This document shows, piece after piece, positions 1 through 7,916 of a stretch of 64,000 nucleotides of DNA. A program made the position numbers and the translations under genes. The notes beneath the pieces are model-generated. The model was not told the DNA's origin, did not search any database, and worked only from the letters and a program-made list of their open reading frames with translations. Position 1 is the first letter of the stretch, and each line of letters starts with the position of its first letter. The stretch comes from Nocardia iowensis. GTDB taxonomy: Bacteria > Actinomycetota > Actinomycetes > Mycobacteriales > Mycobacteriaceae. The DNA is taken from the NCBI RefSeq assembly GCF_019222765.1, contig NZ_CP078145.1:5890001-5954000 (forward strand), written 5' to 3'.

Positions 1-774
1 CTCTGGCGAATTCGGCTGCTCAGGAAGAACCTCCGGAACATTTCCGATGTCCGGGTCCGCCGCGGCCGCCACCACCCGTGCTTCGACATCGAGTAGTGCC
101 GTGTCCGCGATTCCCGCGTCGATGTCCGGCATTCCGGCGTCGATGTCCGACGAGCCCGTGCCCGATGGATCGGCGTCCGCCGCATTGGCTTCGGCATTGG
201 GCAGCGCCGCCGCGGTGAAGGTGACCCGGATCAGATGCTCCATCGCCGCCGCTACCGTGCGCAGCGGAGCCTCGGTGCGCCGCACCCTGGCCAGAATGGT
301 CGCGCCTTCGTACGCGGCGACGACCGTGGTGGCCAAGTCCCCCGCTTCCTGCGCGGACAGGCCAAGCTCGGCGAGCAGTCCGGCGAACGCCTGCTCCATC
401 GTGTCGAAGGCGGTGTCGCAGGCGGTGCGTACCGCCTCGACGTCGCTGCCGCCGTCCAGCGCGGGAGTGCCGATCGGGCAGCCGTCGACCCATTCCGAAC
501 CAGCCAGCTTGCCGATCATGAAGTCGAACAGGGTTGTCGTGGTGGCGAAAACATCGGTCGGCGCTTGCCGGATCATCCGCCCGGCCATTGTCCCCGTCCC
601 GGTGATGGCGGCGACTGCGATCTCCTCTTTGCCGCCCGGAAAGTGATGGTAGATAGAGCCATACGGCAATCCGGCCGCCTCGCTCAACGCCTTCAAACCG
701 AACCCGTGATACCCGTGTCGAGCGAGCAGCCCGCACGCGGCGACCTCGATCCGCCGCCTGGACTCCGAAACCAT
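1..774 (-). CDS. TetR/AcrR-family transcriptional regulator (3' end outside window)
   Basis: The frame starts at an ATG on the minus strand and stays open for 258 codons to the window edge, so the C-terminus is missing. The N-terminal 45 residues form a TetR DNA-binding domain with a helix-turn-helix reading LKALSEAAGLPYGSIYHHF. The body looks like the LmrA/YxaF-type ligand domain (WVDGCPIGTPAL). The last 50 or so visible residues are Ala/Asp-rich and low in complexity. It is divergent from mptB with at most 95 bp between them, so it may control that operon or itself. The ligand is unknown. M. tuberculosis, as I recall, has sufR at the equivalent position; this protein is not SufR. Confidence 0.85.
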   Translation of the reverse strand, partial: MVSESRRRIEVAACGLLARHGYHGFGLKALSEAAGLPYGSIYHHFPGGKEEIAVAAITGTGTMAGRMIRQAPTDVFATTTTLFDFMIGKLAGSEWVDGCPIGTPALDGGSDVEAVRTACDTAFDTMEQAFAGLLAELGLSAQEAGDLATTVVAAYEGATILARVRRTEAPLRTVAAAMEHLIRVTFTAAALPNAEANAADADPSGTGSSDIDAGMPDIDAGIADTALLDVEARVVAAAADPDIGNVPEVLPEQPNSPE

Positions 775-868
775 GTGTCTGATTGTGCCCCGCTCGGCGA
801 CGCTGCCGATCGGAACGAGCAGGGCTGGTACGTGGTCTGTAGCCGGACTCCGTCCGCCCGCGCCCCTT

Positions 869-2563
869 ATGCTTCGTCTCGTGGCGGTACTGGAGGGCGC
901 GCGGCGCAGAACACTGGCATTCGGGCGCCGGGCACTCGGGTTGGATGTGCCGGCCGCCGATCACACGATCGCGGTCCTGCACCAGGACGAATCCGAGGTA
1001 CCCGGCCTCGACCGCAAGGAACTGGTCCAGCTCGACCGGATCCGGCTGATGGGCGCGACCGGAACGGTGCTGATGGCGATCAGCGCACTTGGCATCGGCG
1101 CGCAGCCGGTACACCAGAACCCGACCTCGGGTGTCCGCGTCCTCGGCATCTTCGCCCGCGCCCACACCGGCTCACTGGCCATGTGTATGACCGGCACCGT
1201 CGTAGTGGTGCTGGCCTGGCTGCTGCTCGGCCGGTTCGCGGTCGGCGGCATCGGCGGCTCGCCGCTGCACCGCCTGACCCGCTCCCAGCTCGATCGCACC
1301 CTGCTGCTCTGGATCATTCCGCTCAGCATCGCGCCGCCGCTGTTCAGCAACGACGTGTATTCCTATCTGGCGCAAAGCGAAATCGCGGCACGCGGCATCG
1401 ACCCTTATCAAGAAGGACCGGTCGCCGGGCTCGGCATCGATAACGTACTGACCAACAATGTGCCGACCATCTGGCGCGACACTCCGGCACCGTACGGGCC
1501 GCTATTCCTCTGGATCGGCCGTGGGATCGCCGAAATAACGGGCGACAACATCATCGCGGGCGTGTGGGTTCATCGGATACTCGCATTGGCCGGTGTCGCG
1601 CTGATCGTCTGGGCGCTGCCCCGGCTCTCGGTGCGCTGCGGGGTGGCCCCGGTGAGCGCGCTGTGGCTGGGTGCCGCGAACCCGCTGGTGCTGTTCCACC
1701 TGGTCGGCGGTGTGCACAACGACGCGCTGATGCTCGGCCTGATGCTGGCGGGAATGGAATTCTGCCTGCGCGCCATCGAGGACATCCATCCGTTCGACGG
1801 GCGGGCCTACGCGTGGTTGATCGGCGGGGCGATCGTCGTCAGCATGTCGTCGGCGGTGAAACTCACCTCGATCGTCGCGCTCGGGTTCGTCGGCATGGCG
1901 CTGGCTCGGCGCTGGGGATTCAGTCTGCGCAATATCGCCGTCGCGGCCGCCATGCTCGGCGCGATCGCCATCGGCACAACACTTTTCATCGGTTCGGCGA
2001 GCGGGCTCGGCTTCGGCTGGATCTACACCCTCAATGTCGCCAACGCGGTGCGAAGCTGGATGTCGGTACCGACCGTGCTCGGGATCGTCACCGGGTTCGG
2101 TGGGGTGCTGCTCGGACTCGGCGACCACACCACCGCTTTGCTGAGCATCACCCGGCCGATCGCCGCGGTGATCGCCGGATTCCTCACCGTGCGCATGCTC
2201 GTCGCCACCGGCACCGGACGCCTGCATCCGGTCGGCGCGCTCGGCGTCGCGCTCGGCGCGATCGTGCTGCTGTTCCCGGTGGTCCAGCCCTGGTATCTGC
2301 TGTGGGCGATCGTGCCGCTGGCCGCGTGGGCGACCCGACCGGTGTTCCGCGTTCCCGCCGTGGCGTTCTCGGCTGTTGTCAGCGTCATTCTCATGCCACG
2401 CGGCGCCGATCTCGAGGTCTTCCAGATCGTCGGCGCCGCCATCGCCACCGTGATCGTGACGGTGCTGTTCATCGTCATCACCCGTAACAAACTGCCGTGG
2501 CGCGGCCAGCAGGGGGTGTCGGCTCCGTCACAAGTGCCCACCTCTTACGGTGTGACATCGTGA
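869..2563 (+). CDS. mptB: alpha-(1->6)-mannosyltransferase MptB-like, GT-C membrane enzyme
   Basis: A polytopic membrane protein of about 564 residues, close to mycobacterial MptB (Rv1459c) along its length as I remember it. Shared stretches include RLMGATGTVLMAI, LLLWIIPL, SNDVYSYLAQSEI, TPAPYGPLFLWIGRGI, NPLVLFHLVGGVHNDALM and VVQPWYLLWAIVPLAAWATRP. The Asp in NDVYSY lies in the first large outer loop, where GT-C enzymes carry their catalytic acid. The family extends the mannan core of lipomannan/lipoarabinomannan from polyprenyl-phosphate mannose. The frame is open back to 773, but that would overlap the divergent TetR start. ATG 869 leaves promoter space; GTG 944 aligns best with the mycobacterial N-terminus. 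Its stop overlaps a micro-ORF. Confidence 0.88.
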   Translation: MLRLVAVLEGARRRTLAFGRRALGLDVPAADHTIAVLHQDESEVPGLDRKELVQLDRIRLMGATGTVLMAISALGIGAQPVHQNPTSGVRVLGIFARAHTGSLAMCMTGTVVVVLAWLLLGRFAVGGIGGSPLHRLTRSQLDRTLLLWIIPLSIAPPLFSNDVYSYLAQSEIAARGIDPYQEGPVAGLGIDNVLTNNVPTIWRDTPAPYGPLFLWIGRGIAEITGDNIIAGVWVHRILALAGVALIVWALPRLSVRCGVAPVSALWLGAANPLVLFHLVGGVHNDALMLGLMLAGMEFCLRAIEDIHPFDGRAYAWLIGGAIVVSMSSAVKLTSIVALGFVGMALARRWGFSLRNIAVAAAMLGAIAIGTTLFIGSASGLGFGWIYTLNVANAVRSWMSVPTVLGIVTGFGGVLLGLGDHTTALLSITRPIAAVIAGFLTVRMLVATGTGRLHPVGALGVALGAIVLLFPVVQPWYLLWAIVPLAAWATRPVFRVPAVAFSAVVSVILMPRGADLEVFQIVGAAIATVIVTVLFIVITRNKLPWRGQQGVSAPSQVPTSYGVTS

Positions 2564-2649
2564 GCGAGCGGAGCGAGCGGAGCGAGCGAACCATAGGCGG
2601 AGCGCCCTCGGGCACGACGGAGCCGAGCGACGGCGAGGCGCTGTCGTGA
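2560..2649 (+). CDS. 29-residue Ser-Glu-Arg-repeat micro-ORF coupling mptB to the ABC ATPase
   Basis: A GTG at 2560 shares the sequence GTGA with the mptB stop. The frame runs 29 codons and ends in a TGA that overlaps the GTG start of the next gene, again as GTGA. The peptide begins MSERSERSERTIGG and is otherwise Gly/Ser/Thr/Glu-rich, with no known domain. The DNA contains repeated GAGCGAGCGG units and belongs to a dispersed element seen again at 39326-39385 and 63626-63708. The double 4-base overlap would let ribosomes pass from mptB to the transporter without a gap. Whether the peptide has any function beyond coupling is unknown. Confidence 0.5.
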   Translation: MSERSERSERTIGGAPSGTTEPSDGEALS

Positions 2650-3578
2650 CGACAACCGCCGGACCCGCCGTTCGCGTCGACGGTGTCGTCAAGCGCTACG
2701 GCGAGACCACGGCGGTCGATGGTCTGAGCTTCGATGTCGAACGGGCGCAGGTGCTCGCGCTGCTCGGTCCGAATGGGGCGGGCAAAACGACGACGGTCGA
2801 AATGTGTGAGGGGTTCGTGACGCCCGACGCGGGGTCGGTGCGGGTGCTCGGGCTCGATCCGATCGCTGATTCGGATCGGTTGCGGCCGCGCATCGGGGTC
2901 ATGTTGCAGGGTGGCGGCGCGTATCCCGGGGCCAAGGCCGGGGAAATGCTCGATCTGGTTGCCGCCTACTCCGCTGATCCGCTCGATCCGGCCTGGTTGT
3001 TGCGGACGCTCGGTTTGCAGGACAACCGTGGGACGCCCTACCGGCGGCTCTCCGGCGGGCAGCAGCAGCGGCTGGCGCTGGCGTGTGCGCTGGTCGGCAA
3101 GCCGGAAATCGTGTTCCTTGACGAACCGACCGCGGGGCTGGACGCGCAAGCCCGGCTCATCGTGTGGGAGTTGATCGACGCGTTGCGCCGCGACGGCGTG
3201 ACCGTTGTGCTCACCACGCACCTGATGGACGAGGCCGAGCAACTCGCGGACCAGTTGGTGATCATCGATCACGGCCGGATCGTCGCCTCCGGCACGCCCG
3301 CCGAGGTGACCGCGCACGGCGCCGCCGGGCAGCTACGTTTCTCCGCCCCACCGAAACTCGATCTGGACCTGCTGAAATCCGCGCTACCGGAAGGCTTCTC
3401 ACCACGCGAGACCACGCCGGGCACGTATCTGGTGGAGGGTGAGATCAATCCGCAGGTGCTCGCCACGGTGACCGCGTGGTGTGCGCGAGTCAACGTGCTT
3501 GCCACCGACATCCGGATCGATCAGCGCAGACTCGAAGACGTCTTCCTGGAACTCACCGGACGGGACCTACGCGGATGA
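2646..3578 (+). CDS. ABC transporter ATP-binding protein (DrrA-like)
   Basis: A 310-residue ABC ATPase with Walker A GPNGAGKTTT near residue 42, signature LSGGQQQRLALA, Walker B IVFLDEPTAGLD and the switch histidine in TTHLMDEAEQ. The C-terminal third resembles the extension of DrrA-type drug-export ATPases. It matches Rv1458c in length and position as I recall. Start is GTG 2646, overlapping the micro-ORF stop; the end overlaps the permease start by ATGA. It would drive the following permease as an exporter. The substrate is unknown; annotations as an antibiotic exporter in relatives are by similarity only. Confidence 0.93.
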   Translation: MTTTAGPAVRVDGVVKRYGETTAVDGLSFDVERAQVLALLGPNGAGKTTTVEMCEGFVTPDAGSVRVLGLDPIADSDRLRPRIGVMLQGGGAYPGAKAGEMLDLVAAYSADPLDPAWLLRTLGLQDNRGTPYRRLSGGQQQRLALACALVGKPEIVFLDEPTAGLDAQARLIVWELIDALRRDGVTVVLTTHLMDEAEQLADQLVIIDHGRIVASGTPAEVTAHGAAGQLRFSAPPKLDLDLLKSALPEGFSPRETTPGTYLVEGEINPQVLATVTAWCARVNVLATDIRIDQRRLEDVFLELTGRDLRG

Positions 3579-4366
3579 CCCAGCCCGACCTGACCGCCAA
3601 CCGCTTCACGCCGGGCACCTTCGCGCCCGATCCCCGGCCGAGTTCGCGCGTCGCGATGATGATCGCGCAAACCCGGCTCGAGCTGATCCTGTTGCTGCGC
3701 AACGGGGAACAGTTGCTGCTCACCATGTTCATTCCGATCACGCTGCTGGTCGGGTTGAGCCTGTTGCCGTTCGGCGACCTCGGCACCGACCGGGTGGACA
3801 AGATCGTGCCCGCGGTGATGATGGTGGCCGTCATGTCGACCGCGTTCACCGGGCAAGCCATCGCGGTCGGCTTCGACCGGCGCTACGGCGCGCTGAAACG
3901 GCTCGGCGCCACCGCATTGCCACGCTGGGGCATCATCGCGGGCAAGAGTGCGGCGGTGCTGATCGTGGTTGTGCTGCAAGCGGTTCTGCTCGGCGCCATC
4001 GGCTTCGCCCTCGGCTGGCGGCCCGAACCCGCCGGACTTGCCGTTGGCGCGGTCGTAATCGCGCTCGGCACGGCCACTTTCGCGGCCATGGGCCTGCTGC
4101 TCGGCGGCACCCTGAAGGCGGAAGTCGTGCTCGCTCTGGCGAACATCTTGTGGTTCGTCATGCTCGGCATCGCCAGCGTTGTGTTCGCCTCCGACGACCT
4201 GCCCACCATCGTGAATGTGCTTGCCCGCCTGGTCCCCTCGGGCGCACTGGCCGTCACTTTGGAGGACGCGATGCGCTCCAGCATCGACTGGTTCGGCATA
4301 GCCGTACTCGCCGCATGGGGCGTCGTCTCCGGCACCCTCGCGGCCCGCTACTTCCGCTTCCAGTAA
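3575..4366 (+). CDS. ABC-2 type transporter permease
   Basis: 263 residues with about six hydrophobic segments and a charged N-terminal tail of about 50 residues, typical of DrrB-like ABC-2 permeases. Features include LELILLLRNGEQLLLTM before the first membrane segment and the RRYGALKRLGAT motif in the following loop. The ATG overlaps the ATPase stop as ATGA, and this decided the start. It is the expected partner of the ATPase and the Rv1457c equivalent by position. The substrate is unknown. Confidence 0.9.
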   Translation: MTQPDLTANRFTPGTFAPDPRPSSRVAMMIAQTRLELILLLRNGEQLLLTMFIPITLLVGLSLLPFGDLGTDRVDKIVPAVMMVAVMSTAFTGQAIAVGFDRRYGALKRLGATALPRWGIIAGKSAAVLIVVVLQAVLLGAIGFALGWRPEPAGLAVGAVVIALGTATFAAMGLLLGGTLKAEVVLALANILWFVMLGIASVVFASDDLPTIVNVLARLVPSGALAVTLEDAMRSSIDWFGIAVLAAWGVVSGTLAARYFRFQ

Positions 4367-4377
4367 CGATCCGGCCC

Positions 4378-4468
4378 GACCGCACACCCCCTTTCCCGAA
4401 CCGCACACCCTGCGTATCAGCCGCGCGCCCGGTGAACTGAGTATGCGGATGACACAGCGGGTGTGCGG
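4378..4468. repeat. CCGCACACC palindromic units between permease and ctaA
   Basis: Two left-hand copies of CCGCACACC (first at about 4380, second at 4401-4410) face one perfect right-hand copy GGGTGTGCGG at 4459-4468. The 10-bp arms are separated by 48 bases. The same unit recurs at 51982-52049 in a tighter hairpin. Here the flanking genes are both on the plus strand, so it could be a terminator or attenuator ahead of ctaA, or simply a dispersed repetitive palindrome. Confidence 0.5.
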
Positions 4469-4540
4469 GTTGGTCGGTGAAGGCGCGGGGAACAGCGGGG
4501 CTGTGAGGGGTGCGGGGGTGGTACCAACGACAGTGTGTAG

Positions 4541-5533
4541 TTGACCGTGCTCTACCATCGTGACGTGCTGTATCGCGCCTTTCTGCGACTCGTCGACAAG
4601 CTGCCGCTGCCCTCGCTGGGGGTGCAGCGTGGGATCGCGATCGCGGTGATCCTCACGCAGGCGGGCATTGCGGTCACCGGTGCCGTCGTCCGGGTTACCG
4701 CCTCCGGTCTCGGCTGCCCGACCTGGCCGGAGTGCTTCCCGGGCAGCTTCACTCCCGTTGGTGTCTCCGAGGTCCCGGTGCTGCACCAGACCGTCGAGTT
4801 CGGCAACCGGCTGCTCACTTTCGTCGTTTCGCTGTGCGCCGCTCTGATCGTGCTGGCGGTCACCCGCGCCCGCCGTCGCCGCGACGTGCTGATCTACGCC
4901 TGGCTGATGCCCGGCGGCACCCTGTTGCAAGGCATCATCGGCGGCATCACCGTGCGCACCGGCCTGCTGTGGTGGACCGTCGCGGTACACCTGCTGGCCT
5001 CCATGCTCATGGTCTGGCTCGCCGTGGTGCTCTACGCGAAGATCAACGAACCCGACGACGGCTTCGAAATCGTGCAGGCCCCCGCGCCGCTGCGCTGGCT
5101 GACGGCATTCAGCGGCGTCGCACTCAGCGGCGTGCTGATCGCCGGCACCCTGGTCACCGCCGCTGGCCCGCACGCAGGCGACAAGAGCATCGAACGCCCG
5201 GTCGCCCGCCTGCAAATCGAGATCGTCACCCTGGTACACCTGCACTCCCAGTTGCTCGTCGGCTACCTGGCACTGCTGGTCGGCCTGGCTTTCGGCCTGT
5301 TCGCAGTCGGCATCACCCCACCGGTCCGCAAACGCCTGTTCGTACTTCTCGCCCTGGTGTGCTCGCAGGCTCTGGTCGGCATAGTGCAGTACTTCACCAA
5401 CGTCCCAGCAGCCCTAGTCGTAATCCACGTAGGCGGAGCCGCAGCATGCGTCGCCGCAACAGCAGCCCTCTGGGCATCCTTACGCACCCGCGAACACGTT
5501 CCGGCATCACAAGCAGCGAAACAATCCGCCTAA
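4541..5533 (+). CDS. ctaA: heme A synthase (COX15/CtaA family)
   Basis: About 330 residues with eight hydrophobic segments. Four family histidines are visible in LHQTVEFGNR, VAVHLLASM, VHLHSQLL and VIHVGGA. The Cys pair of the actinobacterial/Bacillus type is in GLGCPTWPECFPGSF. The enzyme oxidises the C8 methyl of heme O to make heme A for the aa3 oxidase; CtaB upstream in the pathway is encoded at 25381-26370. It matches Rv1456c in order and motifs. The start is uncertain: TTG 4541, GTG 4547 and GTG 4565 are in frame, and family length favours 4565. It is the last core gene before an accessory block. Confidence 0.9.
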   Translation: MTVLYHRDVLYRAFLRLVDKLPLPSLGVQRGIAIAVILTQAGIAVTGAVVRVTASGLGCPTWPECFPGSFTPVGVSEVPVLHQTVEFGNRLLTFVVSLCAALIVLAVTRARRRRDVLIYAWLMPGGTLLQGIIGGITVRTGLLWWTVAVHLLASMLMVWLAVVLYAKINEPDDGFEIVQAPAPLRWLTAFSGVALSGVLIAGTLVTAAGPHAGDKSIERPVARLQIEIVTLVHLHSQLLVGYLALLVGLAFGLFAVGITPPVRKRLFVLLALVCSQALVGIVQYFTNVPAALVVIHVGGAAACVAATAALWASLRTREHVPASQAAKQSA

Positions 5534-6007
5534 AGACGATCGCCCCCAAAGCTTTCCGAATCCCAAAGCCTCTCGAAATCAGCACCACAGCCAGTCGACC
5601 CCGCCGGAGGTGGGAATGCGCGCTGTCCTGGGCTAATACGCCAGAGACGTCCGTAAAGGTGTACCTACCACCGTGTTACTGAGCAGTGCTGGGCGGTCGG
5701 GTGCCGTGCCCGGCCTTCTTTACCGGTCAGGTGCGTGGGGTGGAGGCTCCAGCGTGGCTGCCGGGTATAGCCGGTTGGTCAATGACGCCGATCCCGAGGT
5801 GCGTGCGGCGGCCGCGCGGAGTTGGTGCGCGTGGGAAGACGCCGTGATCGCGCACGAATCTCTCGGCAGCCCAGGGGCATACAGCGACAAACCCTGCATG
5901 CACTCCCCTCGGACTCGGCGCGGCTCGAACGGGCCGCCACCCTCTCCAAGTGGGCGCATTCATCCGGAGCCAGAGCGCCTTGGGCGACCCAATCTGGGCA
6001 CCGCCCA
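5534..6007. other. 474-bp gap after ctaA; only a gene fragment recognised
   Basis: No intact gene is supported here. The middle (5757-5894) holds a relic of a proline iminopeptidase gene; the rest has no recognisable coding homology. It forms the left border of the 16-kb accessory block that separates ctaA from the Rv1455-like gene. Confidence 0.6.
5757..5894 (+). pseudogene. pip: proline iminopeptidase remnant
   Basis: About 46 codons read GYSRLVNDADPEVR, then AAAARSWCAWEDAVIAHES and GSPGAYSDKP. These match the cap-domain segment of prolyl aminopeptidases, which characteristically reads DPAVRARAA-WCAWEDAVVS in actinobacteria. Neither the upstream nucleophile region (GGSWGS) nor the downstream His region of that family follows in any frame, so about 300 codons of a normal protein are absent. 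It is non-functional and looks like a deletion scar at the edge of an inserted block. Confidence 0.7.
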
Positions 6008-6619
6008 TCAAGGTTCGAGTGCCGCACGAACGAACTCGACGAGGTCCGTCCTGACCCGCGTCTGGTCGAGCCCGTCGGCGCCACCGCGAATCGCGGACAG
6101 CATGGCGGACAACAGGATCGAGAGCAGGATCTCGCCGGTGAGTCTCGGATCGAGCGAGGGATCGATGTAACCGAGGGTGATGCCCTTCTTGATTCGAGCA
6201 GTAGCCTCGTCACCGTAGACGCGCAGGTTCTGCAGTGAGCGTTCGGCCACGCGATCATCGATCGACGCCGCCTCGAGCAGGATGAAGCTGACCAAACCGG
6301 GTTCGTCTTCGACCAATTCGTAGCAGTGGTCGACAATGCGGCCGAACAGCGCGCAGAACTCGTCGAGTGTCTGCGGGCGCTGCCCGGTGACCGCCTGACC
6401 GAAGACCCGGTCGCGGATCAGCGCGAAATAGTGGTCGATGACCGCGTCGAGGATGTCACGCTTGTTGTCGAAGTAGTTGTAGAACGTGCCGTGGCTGACT
6501 CCGGCGCGGGTGACGATGTCGGCGACCACGACGGCGCGATATCCCTTGTCGACGAACAGTTCATAGGCCGCAAGGATCAGCTCGGCGCGGCGTCTGGCGC
6601 TGCGATCCGCGGCGTTCAT
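6008..6619 (-). CDS. TetR-family regulator, second of a coupled pair
   Basis: 203 residues. The TetR DNA-binding domain spans about residues 10-56, with helix-turn-helix VVVADIVTRAGVSHGTFYNYF, followed by an all-helical ligand domain (VEDEPGLVSFILLEAASID). The ATG overlaps the stop of the upstream TetR gene by 4 bases, so the two are probably made together. Both domains share the wording EPxxVxxxLLEAxxID and look like duplicates. The gene lies last in the mce transcription unit. Two TetR modules in series recall Mce3R, a single tandem-TetR protein that represses mce3; here they are two genes. That link is inference. Confidence 0.87.
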   Translation of the reverse strand: MNAADRSARRRAELILAAYELFVDKGYRAVVVADIVTRAGVSHGTFYNYFDNKRDILDAVIDHYFALIRDRVFGQAVTGQRPQTLDEFCALFGRIVDHCYELVEDEPGLVSFILLEAASIDDRVAERSLQNLRVYGDEATARIKKGITLGYIDPSLDPRLTGEILLSILLSAMLSAIRGGADGLDQTRVRTDLVEFVRAALEP

Positions 6620-7290
6620 GAAGCGGATCCGGCCGCGGTGGAATCACGTGGCCGCAATGCCTTTTCGAGCAGCGTGAGCACACCGGCTGTGGCCCGTTCC
6701 CGGGCCTGCGGCGTGTTATCGCCGCGCATCTCTTGCAGCAGTCCGGGTACCACCAGGGTCAGCACAGCGTGCGCGGTGACCTCCGGATCGATGCCCGCGC
6801 GGATCCAGCCCGCCGCGATACCGCGGCGAAGTTCTTGCGCCACAAAGGTACTGACGAGCAGCTCCAGGCTGAACAGGCGATCGCTGAGCTCCCTGTCGAT
6901 GGCACTGGCCTCGACCAGCAACAGCCGCACGAAGTCCGGCTCGTGCTCCAGCATCGCGTACAGCCGGTCGATGGCCCCGTGCACGCCCGCGAGCAGCTCG
7001 TCGGCCGACGTCGGCCGACTCAGCAACGTATGCGGCTGCAACGCGTCGACGAGCTTCTCGATGCCGAAATCGACTACGTGGTCGAGTATTTCACGTTTGC
7101 TGGTGAAGTACCGGTACACGGTCCCCTGCCCGATACCGGCGTGCGCGGCCACATCGGAGATCGCGGTCCCCTCGTAACCGCGGTCGACGAATACGGCATA
7201 CGCCGATTCGATGATCTGCTGCCTGCGCCGTTCCGGCAGACCGGCAAGCGGTGGCCGACCGCGGCGGGCCGCGCGGGGCTGGTCCGGCAC
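6616..7290 (-). CDS. TetR-family regulator, first of a coupled pair
   Basis: 224 residues. A basic N-terminal arm (RAARRGRPP) precedes a TetR domain with helix-turn-helix TAISDVAAHAGIGQGTVYRYF at about residues 40-60. The ligand domain contains LEHEPDFVRLLLVEASAIDREL, closely echoing the partner gene downstream. It starts 38 bp after the mce-associated gene with no obvious terminator, so it is likely on the same transcript. It may repress the mce operon promoter near 15.8 kb. The ligand is unknown; lipids or acyl-CoAs are plausible from context only. Confidence 0.87.
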   Translation of the reverse strand: MPDQPRAARRGRPPLAGLPERRRQQIIESAYAVFVDRGYEGTAISDVAAHAGIGQGTVYRYFTSKREILDHVVDFGIEKLVDALQPHTLLSRPTSADELLAGVHGAIDRLYAMLEHEPDFVRLLLVEASAIDRELSDRLFSLELLVSTFVAQELRRGIAAGWIRAGIDPEVTAHAVLTLVVPGLLQEMRGDNTPQARERATAGVLTLLEKALRPRDSTAAGSAS

Positions 7291-7328
7291 AGCACTCCTT
7301 CTCGACGCAACCAGGACTTGTCAGCTTA

Positions 7329-7901
7329 TCAACGCCCCTGCGCCTCGCCCTTCGGGCCGTAGTCCACCACCTGCCAGCTGCCGCCGTTCTTCGCCACCGT
7401 CACCACCAGTAGGTTCGGCACGGTCGCCGGCGTGGGCTGCTGGACGTTCTGGGTCTTCTGCGTCGCGAATACCGTCACCGAATACTGGCCGTTGCCCTGC
7501 GGGTCCACCGCCGTGCCGAGCACCTGGCCGGTGGCCACAACCTGCGCTTCGGTCATGATCTTCGCCAGCGTGTCGTGCACCTCGTCGTAGCGCTTGCGCA
7601 GGGCGTCGGAGGTGTCGCGCTGCACGCCGTCGAAGAAGGCGGGCAGGTTCTTGTGGTCGTAGGTGAGCGAGCGCAGCGTGTAGTCCTTCGCTACCTCTGC
7701 CGCCTTGTCGCGGTCGGCGTTCTGTTGCCGCAGCGCGTCGAGGTCGTCGGAAGTGGACTGCCAGGAGAGGCCGAGCGCGACGCTGAGCACCGTCAGCAGG
7801 ACGGTGAGGCCACCGAGAATATAGCCGATGCTGCTGCGCTGCAGTACTTTCGGTGGGTCGGTTACGGTTTCGGTCGCGTCGGCGGGCTCGGTCGTTGTCA
7901 T
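7329..7901 (-). CDS. Mce-associated membrane protein (Mas type)
   Basis: 190 residues: an acidic cytoplasmic start, one transmembrane segment (SIGYILGGLTVLLTVLSVAL), then an extracytoplasmic domain with the mce-associated pattern (AAEVAKDYTLRSLTYDHKN, VSVFAT-like strand, SWQVVDYGP end). Proteins of this kind follow mce genes and stabilise or assist the transporter (known for Mam/Mas proteins of mycobacterial mce operons). It lies 15 bp downstream of mceF on the same strand. Confidence 0.82.
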   Translation of the reverse strand: MTTTEPADATETVTDPPKVLQRSSIGYILGGLTVLLTVLSVALGLSWQSTSDDLDALRQQNADRDKAAEVAKDYTLRSLTYDHKNLPAFFDGVQRDTSDALRKRYDEVHDTLAKIMTEAQVVATGQVLGTAVDPQGNGQYSVTVFATQKTQNVQQPTPATVPNLLVVTVAKNGGSWQVVDYGPKGEAQGR

Positions 7902-7916
7902 GATGTCCTCAACTCT

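Noticed and set aside
5822..6238. 138-codon plus-strand frame after ctaA
   Set aside because: Overlaps the TetR gene on the minus strand and has no recognisable features; the pip relic is in another frame.
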